Shown here: positions 8,635 through 17,058 of the stretch, in pieces
Position numbering within the stretch: position 1 is the first letter of the stretch
Layout: each line of letters begins with the position of its first letter
NCBI GenBank assembly: GCA_964652195.1
Contig: CAZZBB010000070.1
Coordinates: forward strand, 67,792-131,791
DNA from: MSPOR6 sp964652195
GTDB taxonomy: Bacteria; Poribacteria; WGA-4E; WGA-3G
DNA: 64,000 bases
Direction: 5' to 3'
The notes under the pieces: model-generated
Told to the model about the DNA's origin: nothing
The model's database searches: none
What the model saw: only the letters and a program-made list of their open reading frames with translations
Position numbers and translations under genes: made by a program

Positions 8635-11271
8635 CTAGGATGCTTTTGCTTCTATAACAGCTTGTGCAGCAGCAAGACGAGCAATGGGTACACGGAACGG
8701 GGAACAGGAAACGTAATTGAAGTCTAATCCATAGCAGAATTTGACAGAGTTCGGTTCACCACCGTGTTCACCACAAATACCTACCTTAAGATCAGCCCTT
8801 GCTGTTCGTCCTTTTTCTGTACCAATTTCTAAGAGACTACCAACCCCTTCCTGATCAAGTATTTGGAATGGATCGTATTCAAGTACACCGTTCTTAACAT
8901 AATCATCAAGAAACTTGACTGCATCATCCCGACTCATACCGAACGTGGTCTGTGTTAGATCATTTGTACCATAGGAGAAGAATTCCGCTTCAGCTGCAAT
9001 CTTATCAGCAGTTAATGCAGCACGTGGCAATTCAATCATCGTACCGACTAAGTAATCTACGCGAGTATTCGTCTCTGTAAACACTTCCTCTGCAGTATCA
9101 ACGACGACTTTCTTTTGCAGTGAGAATTCGTTAATATGTCCAACAAGTGGAATCATAATTTCAGGAAGAACATCAACTCCGCGTTTTTTTACATCGACTG
9201 CAGCTTCAAAAATTGCACGTGCTTGCATCTCAGTAATTTCGGGATAAACGATACCAAGTCTACAACCTCGATGCCCGAGCATTGGATTGAATTCATGTAA
9301 TTCTTCAACCCTTTCAGTGAGTTTTTGGGGGTCAACCTTAAGGCGTTCAGCGAGATCTGCTATTTCGTTCTCATTTTTTGGTAAAAATTCGTGTAAAGGG
9401 GGATCAAGTGTCCGGATAGTCACAGGATAACCGGTCATAGCTTCAAAAATCCCAATGAAATCAGTGCGTTGGTGAGATAACAATTTTGCTAATGCTTGTT
9501 TACGTTCATCTGTATCATCAGCAAGGATCATCTCTCGAACAGCATCAATACCAGTGCCAAAGAACATATGCTCAGTTCTACAGAGTCCAATCCCTTCTGC
9601 CCCAAACTGTCTTGCATTCTTCGCGTCTTCGGGTGTATCGGCATTTGTTCGTACATCCAGCGACCTAACCTCGTCTGCCCAATCCATGAGAATACCGAAT
9701 TGCCCACTTAATTCAGGTTGGATCAGTGCTACTTGTCCACTAAGTACATCTCCAGTAGAACCATTCAGTGTAATGTAATCCCCTTCAGCATACCGTTTAC
9801 CACTTGCATAGAATTCCAACGCTTCCTCATTTATGAAGAGATCGGAACAACCCGCTACACAGCATTTTCCCATACCTCGTGCAACAACAGCTGCGTGGCT
9901 TGTCATACCCCCTCGTGCAGTAAGAATGCCTTCAGCTGCATCCATACCCCCTATATCCTCAGGGGATGTTTCAGTACGGACAAGTATAACTTTCTCACCT
10001 TCGGCAGCGAGTTCTTCAGCCCGAAGTGCTGTGAAAACAACTTTTCCTAAGGCTGCACCAGGAGAAGCAGGTAAACCTTGTGCGACTACTTCAACGTGTG
10101 CATCAGGATCAACACTTGGATGTAGTAATTGATCAAGATCGTTGGCTGGTACACGAGTGATAGCAGTTGGTTTATCAATTAGACCTTCTTCAACCATTTC
10201 AACCGCAATTCTAACGGCAGCTTGCCCCGTACGTTTCCCATTTCTTGTTTGGAGCATATAGAGCGTACCATCTTGAATTGTGAACTCCACATCCTGCATA
10301 TCCTTGTAGTGTTTTTCTAAATTTAGTCCGATCGCTACCAATTCATCATACGCGTCAGGATTAATATTTCTCAACTCAGATATTGGTAAAGGTGTTCGAA
10401 TACCAGCGACTACATCTTCACCTTGGGCATTCATTAAGAATTCACCATAGAACTGATTAGCACCAGTAGATGGATTTCTTGTAAATGCCACTCCTGTTCC
10501 CGAACTTCCACCCATATTACCAAAAACCATAGCCTGAATATTTACAGCCGTTCTACCGAGTTCCTCAGATATATCGTTTAACCGTCGATATGTAATTGCT
10601 CTTGGGTTACCAGAAGATTGAAATACAGCATCTCTTGCCATATCTAACTGCATTCTTGGATTATCAGGAAAATCGTTCCCAGTTCTTTGCTTGATAATGC
10701 TTTTGAATTCTTTTACAAGATCAGATAAATCGGATGCATCAAGTTCTGTATCTAAAGTAACACCCTTTGCTTTTTTCTTCTCTTCGAGTAAATGTTCAAA
10801 CTCATCATGATCAACATTAAGGACTACATTTCCGAACATTTGCACAAAACGTCGATATGCATCATAGGAAAACCGTTCATTTTCTGATTTAGCAATCAAT
10901 CCTTTAACTGCATCATCATTTAGACCGAGATTTAGGATTGTATCCATCATTCCCGGCATTGAAACTGCTGCACCTGAACGGACAGAAACAAGAAGAGGGT
11001 CTTCTGTATCTCCGAATTTCGCATCTAAAGCACTTTCTAATTTATTTAGATTTTCTGTGATCTGTTCATCAAGTCCTACTGGATACCTTTGGTCATTCTC
11101 ATAATAAAATTTACATACTTCAGTGGAGATAGTGAATCCTGGAGGTACAGGAACACCGAGATTAGACATCTCAGCAAGGTTTGCCCCTTTTCCTCCGAGT
11201 AAGGTACGCATGGTTGCATCGCCTTCACTCTCATCACCTCCAAAGAAGTATACATACTTCGGTTGTGTCAT
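8635..11271 (-). CDS. ppdK: pyruvate, phosphate dikinase
   Basis: Interconverts pyruvate + ATP + Pi and phosphoenolpyruvate + AMP + PPi; cytosolic, used in glycolysis with PPi or in gluconeogenesis. At 878 aa it is full length. Domains in order: N-terminal ATP-grasp nucleotide-binding region (GGKGANLAEM near residue 27), the swivelling phosphohistidine domain with GGMTSHAAVVARGMGKCCV (catalytic His in TSHAA), and the C-terminal PEP/pyruvate TIM barrel with GTNDLTQTTFGMSRDD and the catalytic Cys in ICGEHGG. It stands alone, with 250 bp of non-coding sequence upstream in which I see no clear regulatory element. Confidence 0.96.
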   Translation of the reverse strand: MTQPKYVYFFGGDESEGDATMRTLLGGKGANLAEMSNLGVPVPPGFTISTEVCKFYYENDQRYPVGLDEQITENLNKLESALDAKFGDTEDPLLVSVRSGAAVSMPGMMDTILNLGLNDDAVKGLIAKSENERFSYDAYRRFVQMFGNVVLNVDHDEFEHLLEEKKKAKGVTLDTELDASDLSDLVKEFKSIIKQRTGNDFPDNPRMQLDMARDAVFQSSGNPRAITYRRLNDISEELGRTAVNIQAMVFGNMGGSSGTGVAFTRNPSTGANQFYGEFLMNAQGEDVVAGIRTPLPISELRNINPDAYDELVAIGLNLEKHYKDMQDVEFTIQDGTLYMLQTRNGKRTGQAAVRIAVEMVEEGLIDKPTAITRVPANDLDQLLHPSVDPDAHVEVVAQGLPASPGAALGKVVFTALRAEELAAEGEKVILVRTETSPEDIGGMDAAEGILTARGGMTSHAAVVARGMGKCCVAGCSDLFINEEALEFYASGKRYAEGDYITLNGSTGDVLSGQVALIQPELSGQFGILMDWADEVRSLDVRTNADTPEDAKNARQFGAEGIGLCRTEHMFFGTGIDAVREMILADDTDERKQALAKLLSHQRTDFIGIFEAMTGYPVTIRTLDPPLHEFLPKNENEIADLAERLKVDPQKLTERVEELHEFNPMLGHRGCRLGIVYPEITEMQARAIFEAAVDVKKRGVDVLPEIMIPLVGHINEFSLQKKVVVDTAEEVFTETNTRVDYLVGTMIELPRAALTADKIAAEAEFFSYGTNDLTQTTFGMSRDDAVKFLDDYVKNGVLEYDPFQILDQEGVGSLLEIGTEKGRTARADLKVGICGEHGGEPNSVKFCYGLDFNYVSCSPFRVPIARLAAAQAVIEAKAS

Positions 11272-11521
11272 TAAATTCTCCTAATTCGAGCTTATTGTAT
11301 AATTGATATTGTAGGTATTTACTATTACTGTTCCTGAGTTACATCCTCTTACGATATAATTCAAAATATGTGGTCCCTCTTTGGATAAAATTATATAGTA
11401 CTACCCAGAAAAAGTCAAAGAAAACAAGATTGATATTGAGACGAGAGTTGCCCATTAAAATTCGCCAATACTTAAGACGTTTACAAAACCACTGCAAAAA
11501 TTAGGGTTAATGTTGATTGTC

Positions 11522-12112
11522 TTATTCGGGAAATGTTACGCGATCATATATCTCATGTAAAGGGAGTTCAGATTGGATTGAAATAAGTGGAAGGTGATCT
11601 TCAAGATCTTGAAAATAGGTAAGAATCCAATCGTCCTCTTGACGGCGAAAGATTTCAACGCAAATCCTGTCTTGTGCGACGAGGATATATTCCTGTAAAG
11701 ATGGCAACTGTCGGTAGTGACTAAATTTTTCACTGCGATCATAAGCCTCTGTTGAAGGGGATAAAACTTCAATGAGAATAATTGGATTAAGGAGTATATC
11801 AAAGACATCATCTTCAAAACGTGGTTCACCACAAACGACAACAACATCAGGATAGAAATAGGATGAAGTACTGGGTGTGCTTACTCGCATTTCGTTGGCG
11901 TAAGTTTCACATTCACTACCTTTTAGCAGATTACGAAGTTCACCAGATATATTACTGGTAATAAGATTGTGTTCTCGACTTGCTCCTGACATCCCAATTA
12001 TTTTACCATTAACATATTCACTTCTAATTTTTTCTGCGTCTGGTATCGTCTTGCGTTCTAAAGTAATATATTCTTCAGGTGTAAGATGTGTTTGCGCTGC
12101 AGAAGTAGCCAT
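11522..12112 (-). CDS. Uma2 family endonuclease (divergent copy)
   Basis: Fourth Uma2/DUF820 protein of the window (196 aa), from a different subfamily than the tandem trio: N-terminus THLTPEEYITLERKT. The nuclease-like core is FYPDVVVVCGEP, then NPIILIEVLSPSTEAYDRSEKF, then HYRQLPSLQEYILVAQD. The start ATG follows GGAGCAACAC. It lies 83 bp downstream of pafA in the same orientation and could be read through from the proteasome operon, but a functional link is not shown. Confidence 0.85.
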   Translation of the reverse strand: MATSAAQTHLTPEEYITLERKTIPDAEKIRSEYVNGKIIGMSGASREHNLITSNISGELRNLLKGSECETYANEMRVSTPSTSSYFYPDVVVVCGEPRFEDDVFDILLNPIILIEVLSPSTEAYDRSEKFSHYRQLPSLQEYILVAQDRICVEIFRRQEDDWILTYFQDLEDHLPLISIQSELPLHEIYDRVTFPE

Positions 12113-12195
12113 GTGTTGCTCCGATAATCACTGATATCCTCGTTGAAGTGTGTGTTAAGGTTAGCATTGGATTCTTATAGTCAACTGTCTTAGAA

Positions 12196-13557
12196 CTAAA
12201 TAGAATAGATCATACGGCTTGCTTCTTCAAACTCTGGTTCAAGTGGATCGGTAGATAAATACAACTTCTGATAAGGTTCATATAATTGTATATAGCTCCA
12301 ATTTACACCACATAATACCTTCCCATTGTTAACGAGTTTGATGAATCTACCACGAAACTTTGCACGAGTACGTTCAGGTGGTGAATGCATAGCTTGTCTT
12401 ATCTGTGCATCATCCAATATTCTCTCAGTTAACCCCTTCTTTTCAGCCTTATAGAACAAACCTACATCTTGTCGGATATTGTGATATTCCAAATCTACCC
12501 TTCTTACCTCCGCGGAGTCCCAATTCAGTGAACGGTGTTTCACATAAGTTTCCAACCATTTTCTCTTTATTACCCAATCAAGTTCTCTATCTAATAGCCT
12601 GGGATCTTTTTCAAGACATGTCATTACATATTCCCAACGTTTCATTATTTCCTCAGTGGTAGGGTCTGATTCTGCTTGTTCTAAATATCGTTTTGCAGTT
12701 TCAAAATAGAGCCATTGTAATTCGACGGCTGATAGTCGTTTTCCGTTATCAAGTTCGACAAGACATTTGCATGTAGTATCTTCCGAGATTTCATGTATAG
12801 CTTGTACAGAATTTCGCAGTGCAAATTGCTCATTAATGAAATGGTCTTCAATCATTCTGAGGACAATTCCAGTTGTACCGACTTTCAAAAGATTTGCCAA
12901 CTCAGACATGTTGGAATCGCCAACAATCACATGCAATCTGCGATATTTTTCTCTGTCAGCATGTGGCTCATCTCGAGTATTGATAATTCCTCGAGCAGTA
13001 GTTGTTGCAATAGAAATTTCTTCTCGTATGTGCTGTGCCCTTTGAGAGATTTCGTAGAAGCCTTGGTCACTATGTCTGACCTTACCAGCACCAGTATATA
13101 TTTGGCGTGTTACAAAAAAGGGGATTAGTTGGGAGGCTAATTGTCGGAAACTAACTTTCTCACGTTCCATAAGATAATTCTCATGGCACCCGTATGTATT
13201 TCCAACAGTGTCAAGGTTGTTTTTAAATATGGAAATCTTTCCGCGAAAACCATCTGTCCGCATTCTACGTTCAGCGGTGGTAGCCAAACGAGTGACGATT
13301 CTTTCACCTGCTTTATCATGAGCGACTAATTCAACAACATCATCACACTCAGGAGTTGCATATTCAGGATGGCATCCGATATCTTGATAAAATCTTGCCC
13401 CGTTCTCGAGAAATACATCTGGATACATCCGTCCAGAAATTATCTCTCTAAAAAGATACATGACAACATTCTGTACAGTGAGTTTTTTTCCTTTATTTTT
13501 TTCCGGTGTACAGATGATACCGTATTCGGTTTCTAATCCATATATTCTACGATGCAT
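12196..13557 (-). CDS. pafA: Pup-protein ligase PafA
   Basis: Carboxylate-amine ligase that attaches the C-terminal Glu of Pup to substrate lysines using ATP, marking proteins for the proteasome. At 453 aa it matches actinobacterial PafA and starts with the PafA-type MHRRIYGLETEYGI, containing the catalytic glutamates. Further conserved motifs: NGARFYQDIGCHPEYATPEC, NTYGCHENYL, NTRDEPHA, RRLHVIVGDSNMSE and LDWVIKRKWL. The first part overlaps the end of prcA by 11 bp, implying translational coupling. Told from Dop by the N-terminus and by the lack of the Dop-type insert after the first strand. Confidence 0.95.
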   Translation of the reverse strand: MHRRIYGLETEYGIICTPEKNKGKKLTVQNVVMYLFREIISGRMYPDVFLENGARFYQDIGCHPEYATPECDDVVELVAHDKAGERIVTRLATTAERRMRTDGFRGKISIFKNNLDTVGNTYGCHENYLMEREKVSFRQLASQLIPFFVTRQIYTGAGKVRHSDQGFYEISQRAQHIREEISIATTTARGIINTRDEPHADREKYRRLHVIVGDSNMSELANLLKVGTTGIVLRMIEDHFINEQFALRNSVQAIHEISEDTTCKCLVELDNGKRLSAVELQWLYFETAKRYLEQAESDPTTEEIMKRWEYVMTCLEKDPRLLDRELDWVIKRKWLETYVKHRSLNWDSAEVRRVDLEYHNIRQDVGLFYKAEKKGLTERILDDAQIRQAMHSPPERTRAKFRGRFIKLVNNGKVLCGVNWSYIQLYEPYQKLYLSTDPLEPEFEEASRMIYSI

Positions 13558-14257
13558 TTCCTAAAATCTCATCTATTTCTTGAATAGTAAATCTGTGAAA
13601 TTTACGACGATCTAAAGTAGCATCAAGACAAGCAATTTCTATAGTATTTGGATTAATCTCATAAGAATCAGGTGCATCAGCCTCAATGGATTCAAGAGTT
13701 TTTGCAGCCAGCTGAATTGCGTCTTTAATATCTAATCCTTCCTGATATGTATTATCAAGGAACTCAATAATAGAATCTGCTTTTCCGCCAATAGCAGCAA
13801 ATCTTTCTTTTTCTTCATAGGTGCCATCAAATGTAATCTTATAAATCTGACTTCTCACAGAAGAAAGTCCATCAATTTCACAGACCAGAAGTTCAATCTC
13901 AAGGGGTTTTGTGTCCCATGCTTGTGCAATTGCACTCATATGTTGTGAGTATAAATTGGTCAACCATTTTCCAGTCACATCCTCACGGTAATAGGTATAG
14001 CCTTTTATCTCAGCTTCCCGTATCCCCGCAACTCGTAAAGCTTCATATTCAGAGACCCTACCTGTAGAAGCGAGTGCGATTCTGTCATAAATTTCAGACA
14101 TTTTAAATATCGTTTTTCTTGGATTTTCGGCAACCATGAGTAGTCCATTTTTATACTCTAAAACTATTACCTCCTTTGCCTGTTCAATACCTCGATTGAC
14201 AAAATCCTTCTTATCTTCCCAAATTTGATCAGGTGAAACGTAATACGGTGTGGACAT
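13547..14257 (-). CDS. prcA: proteasome alpha subunit
   Basis: Alpha-type subunit of the 20S proteasome, forming the outer gated rings on which the ATPase docks. Its 236 aa have no Thr active site, as expected. The N-terminus (YVSPDQIWEDKKDFVNRGIE) matches the alpha gate helix of bacterial PrcA. GRVSEYEALRVAGIREA follows the usual alpha-subunit pattern. AGGAGAAAA precedes the ATG. It lies 37 bp downstream of prcB and overlaps pafA. Confidence 0.93.
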   Translation of the reverse strand: MSTPYYVSPDQIWEDKKDFVNRGIEQAKEVIVLEYKNGLLMVAENPRKTIFKMSEIYDRIALASTGRVSEYEALRVAGIREAEIKGYTYYREDVTGKWLTNLYSQHMSAIAQAWDTKPLEIELLVCEIDGLSSVRSQIYKITFDGTYEEKERFAAIGGKADSIIEFLDNTYQEGLDIKDAIQLAAKTLESIEADAPDSYEINPNTIEIACLDATLDRRKFHRFTIQEIDEILGNAS

Positions 14258-14294
14258 TTTTCTCCTACGATATAATTTTTTTCTAATAATAGGA

Positions 14295-15086
14295 TTAAGA
14301 TTGTACTAATCTTGAGATAAGGTCTTGAAATAATTCACCGATTGTATCTTCAGGCACTTCAGATACTCCCTCTTTTGTAATAATGGTGAATGTAGGAAAG
14401 ATTTTCCGGATTAAATCTGGACCACCAGTAGCAATATCTTCATCAGCAGCATCCCATAATGCTTCAACTGCAATTTTTAGTGCAGTTTCCTTATCAAGAT
14501 CAGTTTGATATAGTTTTTTAAGTGTGGAGCGAGCATCTTTTCCACCAGATCCGATAGCATAATAGGTATCTTCTTCATATCGGCCACCAAGTGCGTCATA
14601 CTTAAATATCCTACCAACATTGTTTTTTAAGTCATACCCAGAAAATAGGGGTAGTACAATTAGCCCTTGCATGGCTAAACTCAGATTGGACCTGACAAGG
14701 CTTGAGAGATAGTTTGCTTGTCCATCAAGACTTAAGGGTACACCTTCTATTTTTTCATAGAATTCAATCTGTACTTGAAATAGTTTTGCTATTTCAAGGC
14801 AAGGTCCTGCCACTCCTGCGACTGCAATAGCGGAATGTCTATCGATTTTATAGACTTTTTGTATACGACGTTCACCGACTTGATAACCTTCTGTTGCTTG
14901 ACGATCCCCTGCCATTATTACACCACCCTTATAGACTATGGCAAGAACAGTCGTACCTTCAAGAAAATTATAGTTGTTAGAATCGTATGTTCCGTTGAGT
15001 CGTGACCAATCACCCAATTTATCAGGATGGCGGTCTTTCAATATTTCAAAAAAATCGGTAGATTCAAAGTCACGGAGTTTCAGCAA
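14295..15086 (-). CDS. prcB: proteasome beta subunit
   Basis: Catalytic beta-type subunit of the 20S proteasome, a threonine protease. The 263 aa contain a 44-residue propeptide ending LEG, then the mature N-terminus TTVLAIVYKGG, so Thr45 is the nucleophile. Asp17 (AGDR) and Lys33 (IQKVYK) of mature numbering are both present, so it should be active. The start is a TTG immediately after the pup stop codon. There is no other plausible start before the catalytic Thr, and the Shine-Dalgarno lies inside the last codons of pup. Confidence 0.94.
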   Translation of the reverse strand: MLKLRDFESTDFFEILKDRHPDKLGDWSRLNGTYDSNNYNFLEGTTVLAIVYKGGVIMAGDRQATEGYQVGERRIQKVYKIDRHSAIAVAGVAGPCLEIAKLFQVQIEFYEKIEGVPLSLDGQANYLSSLVRSNLSLAMQGLIVLPLFSGYDLKNNVGRIFKYDALGGRYEEDTYYAIGSGGKDARSTLKKLYQTDLDKETALKIAVEALWDAADEDIATGGPDLIRKIFPTFTIITKEGVSEVPEDTIGELFQDLISRLVQS

Positions 15087-15088
15087 TC

Positions 15089-15286
15089 CTATTGTCCTCC
15101 CCGTTGGATAAAGTTCTCGACAAATTCTTCAGAATCCTCTTCCAGAATCTCGTCTATTTCATCAAGAAGTGTTTCTAAATCATCTGTTAATTCATCAACA
15201 GTTTCATCAAGCTCTGGATTTGTTTGGATCTCCTCATTTTCATTCATAGGATGATCTCTGTATTCTTGCTGTTTTTCGCTTGGCAT
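15089..15286 (-). CDS. pup: prokaryotic ubiquitin-like protein Pup
   Basis: Small (65 aa), very acidic, presumably disordered modifier that PafA attaches to target lysines and the ARC ATPase recognises. It ends in Gly-Gly-Gln, the form that Dop must deamidate to Glu before ligation. The central region (DELTDDLETLLDEIDEILEE) is the helix-forming segment that binds the ATPase coiled coil in known systems. AAGGAG lies 7 nt before the ATG. It sits between dop and prcB, the usual place. Confidence 0.95.
   Translation of the reverse strand: MPSEKQQEYRDHPMNENEEIQTNPELDETVDELTDDLETLLDEIDEILEEDSEEFVENFIQRGGQ
15095..15102 (-). promoter_or_regulatory. prcB ribosome-binding site inside pup
   Basis: On the minus strand GGGGAGGA encodes the Arg-Gly-Gly part of Pup's C-terminus and lies 8 nt before the TTG start of prcB. 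This decides the unusual TTG start and couples prcB translation to pup. Confidence 0.75.
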
Positions 15287-15372
15287 GTCGTGCTCCTTCT
15301 ATAAGTAGTATAAATAAAACCTGTTTACATAATATATAGGAAAAACAATACCGAAGACTGATAATTATCTAA

Positions 15373-16860
15373 TTAATTACAGTCAGCTTTAATTTTGTTT
15401 ACGAGTTCAACAACCGTACAAGTGTTTAGCAGTTCTCCGACTATTTCATGTGTACCAAAATGAGGACGATCCATCATAATTTTATCAAAACCGGTAGGGC
15501 CATTAAATATGATAGAGTTCCAACTTGCACTATGAATATCCTTACCAAACTTCCTAAGGCATGTACCCCGAAAAAATGCCCGTGTATCCATAGGAGGATG
15601 GGAAATTGCATTAACTATTTCTTCTTGGGTCACAATGCGTTTTACATGTCCATTCTTCTGCAATCTTGCATAGAGACCTTTTTCAGGTCGTGTGTCATGA
15701 TACTGTAGGTCAAGCATTCGAATTCGAGCATCTGTCCAGTCAAAACCATGTCTTTCAATATAAGCATCAATTAACTTTTTCTTTATTACCCAGTCTAAAT
15801 ATTGTCCCATACTCAAAGGATCTGTTTTTAGACTCTGTAATACAAAATCCCATTTTTCTAATATATCCTCTACGATTGGTGTCCGTTCATCCCGATTGAG
15901 ATGTTGATGTGCAAGAGTAAGATATTCTTGCAGTATTTCTAAAGCACTCCATTTCCGTCCATCTTTGAGTTCGATTTTTTCATTACAAGATAGATCTCGA
16001 GAAATAGTTTTGATTGCTGCTACAGGATTCAGTAAACAGAATTTCTTTCCTATTATTCCTTTCTCAATTAGCTGCAATACAATAGAAGTTATTCCTACCT
16101 TAAGATATATAGCGAACTCAGACATGTTTGAATCGCCAACAATTACATGTAAGCGTCTATATTCTTTTGAATCAGCATGTGGTTCATCTCTTGTATTGAT
16201 CAATGGTCTTTCGACCATTGTACTCAAGCCTACCTCTTTTTCAAAGAAATCTGCTCTTTGTGAAATCTGATATTCTGTTTCATCTGCACCATTTTCTGCT
16301 CCAACTTTGCCGCTTCCTGTGATGACCTGCCGAGTAACGAAAAAAGGAATAAGTCCGTCAACAATATCCGTGAATGGTACTTGTCTTGACATCAAGTAAT
16401 TTTCATGTGAACCATAACTATGACCTTTATAATCGGTATTGTTCTTATAGATTATAATTTCTTGATTATCAAGTAAGAGTTCTTCTGCTGTCAGACGGCT
16501 TAATTCTAAAATAAGTTCTCCAGCTTTTTCATATATTACAAGATCTCTTGCATTTGTACATTCTGGCGTACAATATTCTGGATGTGCATGATCAACATAA
16601 TACCTTCCACCGTTGATTAGAATATCATTGATGACATTATTATTTGTTTCATCAATTTGAATTGTGCCAGTCTCAACAATATACCCTCTTGCATCGGTTA
16701 ATGGACTTTCTTGTCCATAATCCCATGAAACCGATGTTAAGTTACGACTTTTATATGCATTAACTACTAAGGTTGATGCTGCAATAGGATCTTGTTCTCG
16801 TGCATTTTTGACAGAAATACCGAACTCTGTTTCAGTTCCGATAATCGTTGGTACAGACAT
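15373..16860 (-). CDS. dop: Pup deamidase/depupylase Dop
   Basis: Converts the C-terminal Gln of Pup to Glu and removes Pup from conjugates; a structural relative of PafA and glutamine synthetase. The start is best at ATG 16860 (MSVPTIIGTETEFGI), preceded by AAAGAG. The 22 residues upstream in the same frame lack family similarity. Dop-type features: VSWDYGQESPLTDARGY, absent from PafA, then HAHPEYCTPEC, KGHSYGSHENYL, NTRDEPHADS, RRLHVIVGDSNMSEF and LDWVIKKKL. About 495 aa, the expected size. It lies 198 bp downstream of arc and 86 bp upstream of pup. Confidence 0.95.
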   Translation of the reverse strand: MSVPTIIGTETEFGISVKNAREQDPIAASTLVVNAYKSRNLTSVSWDYGQESPLTDARGYIVETGTIQIDETNNNVINDILINGGRYYVDHAHPEYCTPECTNARDLVIYEKAGELILELSRLTAEELLLDNQEIIIYKNNTDYKGHSYGSHENYLMSRQVPFTDIVDGLIPFFVTRQVITGSGKVGAENGADETEYQISQRADFFEKEVGLSTMVERPLINTRDEPHADSKEYRRLHVIVGDSNMSEFAIYLKVGITSIVLQLIEKGIIGKKFCLLNPVAAIKTISRDLSCNEKIELKDGRKWSALEILQEYLTLAHQHLNRDERTPIVEDILEKWDFVLQSLKTDPLSMGQYLDWVIKKKLIDAYIERHGFDWTDARIRMLDLQYHDTRPEKGLYARLQKNGHVKRIVTQEEIVNAISHPPMDTRAFFRGTCLRKFGKDIHSASWNSIIFNGPTGFDKIMMDRPHFGTHEIVGELLNTCTVVELVNKIKADCN

Positions 16861-16912
16861 ATTCTCTTTCGTCATCAAATAAAAAACTAAATACAAGTCC
16901 ACAAACAATAGC

Positions 16913-16929
16913 CGTTTGTTAAACAAACG
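16913..16929. promoter_or_regulatory. perfect palindrome in dop leader
   Basis: CGTTTGTT-A-AACAAACG is a perfect 8-bp inverted repeat about 53 bp upstream of the dop start. It is not followed by a T-run. It could be an operator for a dimeric regulator or an RNA hairpin; no regulator is identified. Confidence 0.4.
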
Positions 16930-17058
16930 ACGTGAGATCTATAGATGTCAATTTTGCGTCTAATTTTTTCTGTAGGAGGGAACATTTTAGTATAATAGCA
17001 GTCTTATGAATGTTTTCTGCAAGAAGCGTTAGGTTTTGTAAGTCTACCTAACCTAATG

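Noticed and set aside
16861..16926. 22-residue N-terminal extension of Dop
   Set aside because: The family start (GTETEFGI) directly follows the ATG at 16860, and the extension overlaps a palindrome.
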